A stretch of DNA of 64,000 bases from Solibacillus palustris (GTDB taxonomy: Bacteria; Bacillota; Bacilli; Bacillales_A; Planococcaceae), in the NCBI RefSeq assembly GCF_022549215.1, contig NZ_JAKZFC010000008.1:1-64000 (forward strand), read 5' to 3'. How positions within the stretch are numbered: the first letter of the stretch is position 1; each line of letters opens with the position of its first letter. Position numbers and translations under genes: made by a program. Below are positions 58,885 to 64,000 of the stretch, one piece after another. The notes below the pieces were generated by a model. It ran no database searches, was not told the DNA's origin, and was given only the letters and a program-made list of their open reading frames with translations.

Positions 58885-58900
58885 TGTTTCACGTGAAATA
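58885..58900. other. parS-like site
   Basis: TGTTTCACGTGAAATA differs at one position from the parS consensus. It lies between the IS66 fragment and cotD. Confidence 0.8.
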
Positions 58901-59100
58901 TTAAAAACGTATGACAATATGTCTGCTCCAACGGTTCTTTATGTATTTGAGCAATTTACGCTCAAGGAAAATCGATCCAATACAGGTGAAAGAAAAGCAT
59001 TTAAAGAGTCGATAAACTATGCTACATTATCGCGGTTTAACTTGATCAAATTTTTAAGACTTTTTAATAGGCAAGTAAATAGGTCACCAAGATTTCCTTT

Positions 59101-59109
59101 CATATGTTA
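59101..59109 (+). promoter_or_regulatory. Candidate sigma-K -10 element of cotD
   Basis: CATATGTTA fits the sigma-K -10 pattern CATANNNTA, 36 bases before the cotD start. An AC lies upstream at 59086-59087, somewhat close. Confidence 0.4.
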
Positions 59110-59145
59110 ATAAAGATACTATTACAAATAGGGAAGGAGATTTAA

Positions 59146-59481
59146 ATGGTCAATAGAAACTGGTTTGATCCGTTTGGCGGTAATACAGGTCAAGGTTTCT
59201 TTAACAATGCACAACAATTGCCAGCGCAGACTTCACCGACGCAATATGCATCACCACAAGTATCACCGTCAAGACAATATGTTCAAAGAAATATTACAAA
59301 TACGGTTGTACCACACATTCACCCTTCACACTTAACTACTGTTAATCAACATTATATTAATAACCAACATTATTTCCCTCATACTGAATCGGTAATAAAT
59401 GAATGCTTTGAAACAAATACAATGTGCGGAACGCCATTTAGACCAAATGGGTGTGGCTGTTCTAAAAGAAGAGGCTGGTAA
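59146..59481 (+). CDS. cotD: Spore coat protein CotD
   Basis: Inner-coat spore protein of 111 residues. The His/Tyr/Asn-rich block VPHIHPSHLTTVNQHYINNQHYFPHTES is the CotD family core. The C-terminal CGTPFRPNGCGCSKRRGW has clustered Cys typical of coat proteins. GAAGGAG precedes the ATG. Mother-cell (sigma-K) transcription is expected, and a matching -10 lies upstream. Confidence 0.93.
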   Translation: MVNRNWFDPFGGNTGQGFFNNAQQLPAQTSPTQYASPQVSPSRQYVQRNITNTVVPHIHPSHLTTVNQHYINNQHYFPHTESVINECFETNTMCGTPFRPNGCGCSKRRGW

Positions 59482-59627
59482 TTAAAGCGGTTGAGTAGAG
59501 AATTAAGAATAATGTTCTCAGTTAGTGGGACATGGCTTTCTGAATAATTGAACTGAATAATCCATGAAATTTTTCGGAAATATGTGGTGAGAGAGTAGTG
59601 AATCTCTCTACATTTAACAAAAAGCAA

Positions 59628-59670
59628 TAAAAAATCGAAATGGCATTTGTGCCATTTCGATTTTTTATTT
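59628..59670. terminator. cotD terminator
   Basis: AAAAAATCGAAATGGCA / TGCCATTTCGATTTTTT, a perfect 17-bp stem with a loop of about 4 bases. Confidence 0.88.
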
Positions 59671-59985
59671 GGACTAAAACTAATTCTGTCTGAGCCTCGT
59701 TTTACTCAAGATTCATTACTAAAGGGTAAGTATGAAATCATTTCGCGCTATTTTGGGGAGAAATGTGTTTTCTAATTAAAATTAGTTGCTTTAGCTATGA
59801 AGTAAATCTGATTTTTAATGCTCATATTTATACTATATTAGGATCTTTTGTTAATAAGTTCAAAGTAAAGTATTGATGCAAGGCTTATTTACAACTTTAT
59901 TTTTAAAGAATTATTCCTCTTTTTACTACAAAATAATCCATTTCTCTAATTTTCTTTAATTTAAAAATTTTATTCGTGTTTTGTA

Positions 59986-60014
59986 TAGACTAAACGACTT
60001 TTATCCCATATAAT
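59986..60014 (+). promoter_or_regulatory. Candidate guaD promoter with PurBox-like site
   Basis: -35 TAGACT (59986-59991), 17-base spacer, -10 TATAAT (60009-60014). AAAAACGAACATT (60032-60044) downstream resembles a single PurR half site (AWWWCCGAACWWT) with one core change. Confidence 0.5.
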
Positions 60015-60056
60015 ATTCCCTATTCTTCATTAAAAACGAACATTAAGGTGGTTTTT

Positions 60057-61427
60057 ATGTTTAAATATACGCAAATTTTCCGAGGGACTGCTTTTTCGAG
60101 TAAGTCATCTAAAGAAATACAAGTTTTAAAAGATTATCTGTTTTGCATAAATGCTGACGGAATGATTGAAAAAGTAGTTGCACCTGAGGATGCTGACTAT
60201 CAAGAACTACTAAATAGATATCGAGGGAAAGAAAACTTCCACCAGTTAGCGGAAGGGCAGTATTTCCTACCAGGCTTTGTTGATTTGCACGTTCATGCAC
60301 CTCAATGGGCACAATCTGGAACAGCACTAGATATTCCCCTTTCTGATTGGTTAAACACATATACCTTCCCAATTGAATCGAAGTTCTCAGATTTAAATTT
60401 TGCTAAAGAGGTCTATGAAGATTTAGTAAGTACATTACTAGCAAATGGCACAACTACATCACTCTATTTTGCTACTGTTCATAAAGAGGCTAGTTTATTG
60501 CTCGCTGAAATATGTGCCAACAAGGGACAACGTGGTCTAGTAGGAAAAGTTGTGATGGATGATCCTGAGCAAACGCCAGAATTTTACCGAGACGCTGATA
60601 TTCAAACAGCATTAGCAGATACAGAAGAATTCATTATAGCTGTTAAAGAATTAGCGAAAACGACGAAACAAGGAGTTTATCCGGTTGTCACACCACGATT
60701 TATCCCAAGTTGTACAGACGGTGCTTTAAAAGGTTTAGGAGAATTGGCTGATAAGTACGATACTCATATTCAATCTCACTGTAGTGAAAGCGATTGGGCA
60801 CATGGTTATGTAAAAGAGCGATTCAATAAAAATGATGCGTTTGCATTACATGATTTTGGTTTATTAGGCGACAAAGCGGTTATGGCACATTGTAATTTTT
60901 TAGATGATGAGGATGTAGAACTATTTGCCGAAACAGGTACTGCTATTAGTCATTGCCCGATTTCTAATGCTTACTTTGCTAATAGTGTTATTCCGGTTGC
61001 TCATTTCCATTCAAAAGGAGTCGATATTGGTTTAGGCTCAGATGTTTCTGGAGGTTTTTCTCCAAGCCTTTTCGATAATGCTAGACAAGCTGTAATGTCA
61101 TCTAGAATGCTAGAAGACGGCGTAAATCCATCTCTCCCTGCTGAAAAACGTGGCGTAGCAAATTCTCGTATTACAATTAACGAAGCATTTTATTTAGCAA
61201 CAGCAGGCGGTGGGGAAAGTTTAAGTTTACCAATTGGCCGTTTACAAGAAAACTATGCATGGGATGTACAAATAATTGATACGAAAATAGCATCTGCAAA
61301 ACTACCGATTTTCGATGCGAATGAAAATTTAACTGATATTTTTCAAAAAATCATGTATCTTGTTCGACCTGAAAATATTCTTGAAGTTTGGGTGCAAGGC
61401 AACAAAGTGCATAACAGAACGGTATAA
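60057..61427 (+). CDS. guaD: Guanine deaminase
   Basis: Amidohydrolase that deaminates guanine to xanthine. The 456-residue product has the metal site PGFVDLHVHAPQW, then HCSESDWAHGYVKERF, HCNFLDDEDVELF with the ISHCPISN strand, and GLGSDVSGGFSPSLFD. ATG at 60057 chosen, five bases after AAGGTGG. The purine permease gene follows 70 bases later. The pair would import and degrade purines as a nitrogen source. The SsnA-type relation is possible, but the HVHAPQ motif favours guanine deaminase. Confidence 0.93.
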   Translation: MFKYTQIFRGTAFSSKSSKEIQVLKDYLFCINADGMIEKVVAPEDADYQELLNRYRGKENFHQLAEGQYFLPGFVDLHVHAPQWAQSGTALDIPLSDWLNTYTFPIESKFSDLNFAKEVYEDLVSTLLANGTTTSLYFATVHKEASLLLAEICANKGQRGLVGKVVMDDPEQTPEFYRDADIQTALADTEEFIIAVKELAKTTKQGVYPVVTPRFIPSCTDGALKGLGELADKYDTHIQSHCSESDWAHGYVKERFNKNDAFALHDFGLLGDKAVMAHCNFLDDEDVELFAETGTAISHCPISNAYFANSVIPVAHFHSKGVDIGLGSDVSGGFSPSLFDNARQAVMSSRMLEDGVNPSLPAEKRGVANSRITINEAFYLATAGGGESLSLPIGRLQENYAWDVQIIDTKIASAKLPIFDANENLTDIFQKIMYLVRPENILEVWVQGNKVHNRTV

Positions 61428-61497
61428 ACGAAAGTTCAATATCCTAAAACGTCGATAAATTGAATTAAACAAATTAAAACTTTGAGGTGTGCAATAA

Positions 61498-62850
61498 GTG
61501 GAAACGCAAAAAAACAAGCAAGCTAACAATCAAAGCAGTACCCAACAATTAACCGTTTTACCTGATGATAAAATCTCATTTGGTCAATCAGCCTTTTTAG
61601 GATTACAACATGTAATGGCGATGGATGTGTATGTAGTACCCTTCCTTATTGCGTTGTTAATCGGTTTACAATCAGGGCAATCTTCAGCGCTAATACAATC
61701 AACATTTATTGCAGCAGGAATTGCAACAATTGTTCAAACATATTTTTGTATGAAATTGCCGATTGCCCAAGGTCCGTCTTATGTTCCGCTTGGTGCCATC
61801 GTGGGTATTTATGCTGCTAGTGGTGGTGGCGAACTTGGCTGGAGTTCTGTGCTTGGGGCAAGTTTAATCGGTGCTATATTAGTTATTATTTTAGGATTTA
61901 CGGGTCTTTTTAATAAGATTGTAAAAATTTTCATTCCGCCAATCGTCGGAGGTACGATTATCTTTGTCGTTGGTCTTTCATTAATGCCTGTTGGTTTAAG
62001 TAGCAATATTTATAATGGAGCAGGTGCTACAATTAACCAAAACATTTATTTAGCGCTTATTACAGCTACGGTTTTAATCGTTTGCGTTATGATAGGTTCT
62101 TTCTTCCAACAAAAAGGTCGCATCTTCCGTATTGCTTCGGTTCTTATTGCGTTAATTGCAGGGAGCATTGCAGCGAAATTTATGGGAGTACTAGATTTAT
62201 CGGCAGTCTCACAAGCTAAATGGTTTAGCCTGCCACAAATTCCGTTCTCTGATTTTAGTTTCACGTTTAATGCTTCTGCGATTATAACAATGGTCATTAT
62301 TTATATTGTATTAATGGCTGAAACAACAGGTACTTGGTTTGCGATTAGTAATGTTATCGATCAACCGTTAACAGATAAGCAAGTAAATCGTGGAGTGATT
62401 GGTGAGGGGATTGGTTGTTTCGTTGCTTCTTTCCTTGGTTCAACACCAGTTACAGGATACTCAACTAACGCAGGTGTCATTTCAATTACAGGTATTGCAA
62501 GTCGACGTGTCTTCGTAGCTGCGGGGATTTGGTTTGTATTATTTGGGTTTTCAGGTAAACTAGCAGCCTTAATATCTGCTATTCCTTCAGCAGTAATTGG
62601 TGGTGTGTTCGTCATCGTTTGTGGCATTATCGCGATTAGCGGTTTGCAAGTGATGAAAAATGTAAGAATCGGCGAAAAAGAAATGTACGTTATTGCGGTT
62701 CCAATGATTTTAACACTTGCATTAACATTATTACCTAAGGATTTCTTATATTCTTTACCGACGACAGTACAATATTTATTTGGCTCTCCAGTAGCAACAG
62801 CTGCAATTGCCGCAATTGTATTAAATAAAGTTTTACCAAGTGGCAAATAG
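61498..62850 (+). CDS. NCS2 purine permease
   Basis: 450-residue nucleobase:cation symporter-2 member with about 14 membrane segments. Typical features: FLGLQHVMAMDVYVVPFLIAL in span 1, PIAQGPSYVPLGAIVGIY in the substrate-binding span 3, and GSTPVTGYSTNAGVISITGIASRRV (the NCS2 signature). Xanthine or urate-like substrates are likely given guaD beside it. GTG start with GAGGTG upstream. A clear terminator follows. Confidence 0.92.
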   Translation: METQKNKQANNQSSTQQLTVLPDDKISFGQSAFLGLQHVMAMDVYVVPFLIALLIGLQSGQSSALIQSTFIAAGIATIVQTYFCMKLPIAQGPSYVPLGAIVGIYAASGGGELGWSSVLGASLIGAILVIILGFTGLFNKIVKIFIPPIVGGTIIFVVGLSLMPVGLSSNIYNGAGATINQNIYLALITATVLIVCVMIGSFFQQKGRIFRIASVLIALIAGSIAAKFMGVLDLSAVSQAKWFSLPQIPFSDFSFTFNASAIITMVIIYIVLMAETTGTWFAISNVIDQPLTDKQVNRGVIGEGIGCFVASFLGSTPVTGYSTNAGVISITGIASRRVFVAAGIWFVLFGFSGKLAALISAIPSAVIGGVFVIVCGIIAISGLQVMKNVRIGEKEMYVIAVPMILTLALTLLPKDFLYSLPTTVQYLFGSPVATAAIAAIVLNKVLPSGK

Positions 62851-62873
62851 CCAATAATAAAAATAAAGGAATT

Positions 62874-62901
62874 AACTAGCTAAATTCTAGCTAGTTTTTT
62901 T
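62874..62901 (+). terminator. guaD-permease terminator
   Basis: AACTAGCTA / TAGCTAGTT stem followed by TTTTTTT. Confidence 0.88.
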
Positions 62902-63201
62902 GTGGTTAGAAAAGTATTAATTTTTATTGAACTTTAAGAAAAGATATTGTGTCGTGCGCTTTGGTGAGAAATGTGTTTTTCTAACATTTCTATTCTTGTA
63001 TGAACACGGATTTTCACTTTCCTCTTATTAGTTTTTTAACTAGCCAAAATACAATTTTAAAATGGTCGAGTTCATTAAATTGGCACATAAAAGTACCGAG
63101 GCTACTATGGTTACGTAAAGTAACTAATAGCAGATAGGTAATGGAAAATAAAACTATAGATTCTGTTTGTTAAAGTTTTTGAGAGAATACAATTCACATT
63201 A

Positions 63202-63230
63202 TTGACACAATAAGCAAAAACGATTATTAT
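63202..63230 (+). promoter_or_regulatory. SDR gene promoter
   Basis: Perfect -35 TTGACA (63202-63207), 17-base spacer, -10 TATTAT (63225-63230). Leaves a 5' leader of roughly 265 bases. Confidence 0.75.
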
Positions 63231-63234
63231 TCGT

Positions 63235-63279
63235 TTAGTCGTAAACTTTTTAGATGTATACTTTTTAGCTGTATACTTT
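63235..63279 (+). repeat. Three tandem 15-bp repeats at the transcript start
   Basis: TTAGTCGTAAACTTT, TTAGATGTATACTTT and TTAGCTGTATACTTT follow one another without a gap. Copies 2 and 3 differ at one base, and copy 1 differs from them at two to three. They begin four bases after the -10, where a repressor or slippage could act. Confidence 0.75.
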
Positions 63280-63330
63280 CGGAATTTAATGCTTTTTTTT
63301 AGATTCTCGCTACTTCAAATTTGGTTAAGT

Positions 63331-63430
63331 GAATTGATTTCCGTTAGTTTCCCACGAAAACCAGGGTTTGATAGACCGTCTGCGAATTGAAGTAGGATAG
63401 GTTAAGAAAAATAAGGAAACTAGTCAATTC
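63331..63430 (+). promoter_or_regulatory. Structured SDR leader, possible switch
   Basis: GAATTGA (63331-63337) pairs with TCAATTC (63424-63430), and TAGTTTCC (63345-63352) with GGAAACTA (63415-63422). Inside is a small hairpin, GGTTT / AGACC (63365-63377). A second GAATTGA (63384-63390) could compete for the same TCAATTC. I know no riboswitch class that fits. Confidence 0.5.
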
Positions 63431-63504
63431 AAAAAGTGCGTTGCTTTGAACAGGGGTATTTTAATACTCAAGAAGGTTATTGGTTTAGATAAGGAGATAT
63501 AGCA

Positions 63505-64000
63505 ATGAAAAAATTAGAAGGAAAAGTAGCAATTATTACAGGTGGCGCTGGTGGTATTGGTATGGGTATGGCAACTGCCTTTGTAAAAGAGGGAGCAAAA
63601 GTTGTAATTGTAGACTTAAACGCAGAAGTAGGAAATGAAACGGTCAAAACATTACAAGCGCATGAACCAGATTCAATGTTCATCCAAGCAGATCTTACAG
63701 AGCATGCTAAATTAGGTAACATCGTTAATCAAGTTGTTGACAAGTATGGAAAATTAGACATTTTAGTAAACAATGCACACGCTTCAAGAATGAACTCAAT
63801 TGAAGACACAACTCAAGCAGATTTCGATTTCTCGTTTAATACAGGATTCTACCCAACATTCTACTTGATGCAAGCGGCACTACCTTACTTAAAAGAAACA
63901 AAAGGAAACATCATCAACTTCGCATCTGGTGCAGGAATTAACGGAGATGTAAATCAAGGTTCATACGCTGTTGCTAAAGAAGCAATCCGCGGTATTACAC
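63505..64000 (+). CDS. SDR-family oxidoreductase (truncated by window end)
   Basis: The first 165 codons of a short-chain dehydrogenase/reductase; the 3' end lies beyond the window. It shows the NAD(P)-binding TGGAGGIGMGMATAF motif near residue 12, the DLNAE acidic residue that favours NAD, NNAHAS near 91, and the active-site Tyr-Lys in SYAVAKEAIRG. The Ser partner is in NFASGAG. Substrate unknown. AAGGAG lies nine bases before the ATG. A long leader with repeats and stems precedes it. Confidence 0.9.
   Translation, partial: MKKLEGKVAIITGGAGGIGMGMATAFVKEGAKVVIVDLNAEVGNETVKTLQAHEPDSMFIQADLTEHAKLGNIVNQVVDKYGKLDILVNNAHASRMNSIEDTTQADFDFSFNTGFYPTFYLMQAALPYLKETKGNIINFASGAGINGDVNQGSYAVAKEAIRGIT

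Larger units (their letters stand above)
58576..59145. other. Intergenic: hairpins, IS66 remnant, parS-like site
   Basis: A weak operon-end hairpin lies near 58608-58665. A perfect 12-bp inverted repeat, TAGCTGGACCTC / GAGGTCCAGCTA, is at 58712-58747. An IS66 fragment follows (58756-58836), then a parS-like site (58885-58900). A 105-codon frame at 58793-59110 begins inside the IS66 fragment in another frame and is not called. Confidence 0.6.
59482..60056. other. Gap between cotD and guaD
   Basis: Holds the terminator at 59628-59670, a copy of a sequence repeated beyond the purine permease (59741-59775), and the guaD promoter. I see no gene. Confidence 0.6.
62851..63504. other. Gap before the SDR gene
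   Basis: Holds the permease terminator (62874-62901), the second copy of the guaD-flank repeat (62953-62985), the SDR promoter (63202-63230), three tandem 15-bp repeats (63235-63279) and a structured leader (63331-63430). No reading frame is supported. Confidence 0.7.

Noticed and set aside
58793-59110. 105-codon frame before cotD
   Set aside because: Starts in another frame of the IS66 fragment and has no family match; it also covers the parS-like site.

Overview
The window is the replication-origin region of a low-GC, endospore-forming Bacillales chromosome. The proteins and gene order (gyrA-gyrB-recF-yaaA-dnaN-dnaA | oriC | rpmH-rnpA-spoIIIJ-jag-mnmE-mnmG-rsmG-noc-soj-spo0J ... rpsF-ssb-rpsR ... 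gdpP-rplI-dnaC-purA ... walRK-yycHI-walJ-htrA-rlmH) best suit the Planococcaceae (Solibacillus/Lysinibacillus-like). That placement is an inference from gene content. Sporulation genes (spoIIIJ, soj/spo0J, noc, yyaC, cotD) support a spore-former.

Layout. 0.3-10.3 kb, minus strand: an HD-GYP protein with a degenerate HD pair, gyrase, recF, yaaA, dnaN, dnaA. The origin is bipartite: a DnaA-box array at 10.4-10.7 kb upstream of dnaA, and a probable unwinding element with DnaA-trios in the dnaA-dnaN gap. 10.8-24.3 kb, mostly plus: ribosome, membrane-insertion, tRNA-modification and chromosome-segregation genes, with a parS inside spo0J. 24.4-28.3 kb: two head-on accessory genes, a secreted beta-propeller protein with a KPGKGNQPN tail and a DUF3267 membrane protein. 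28.3-46.0 kb: the conserved rpsF-to-rlmH block, including the cell-wall WalRK regulon genes.

After rlmH (46.0 kb) the window becomes accessory. The rlmH 3' end is repeated three times (45979, 46335, 48523). Each copy still encodes the RlmH tail EPYHK-stop. The first two intervals are bounded by inverted repeats of the kind found at staphylococcal cassette chromosome (SCC) ends. They carry a 77-residue orphan and a soluble multi-GAF/PAS histidine kinase; no ccr recombinase is in the window. Further on lie pbuE under a clear adenine riboswitch, a MerR/GyrI regulator with a secreted agmatine deiminase, a decayed GC-richer gene, and a Fur-box-controlled uptake operon. That operon has a binding lipoprotein, a permease, an ATPase and two tandem, closely similar, His-rich proteins of a family I do not recognise. 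Then come an IS66 remnant, a parS-like site, cotD, a guanine deaminase/purine permease pair, and a truncated SDR gene behind a repeat-rich, structured leader.

The best candidates for something undescribed are the SCC-like tandem insertions at rlmH and the Fur-linked operon with the duplicated His-rich proteins. The SDR leader (tandem 15-bp repeats and alternative stems) and the extra DnaA-box sites (mnmE promoter, htrA-rlmH gap) come next. I saw no rRNA, tRNA or CRISPR array.
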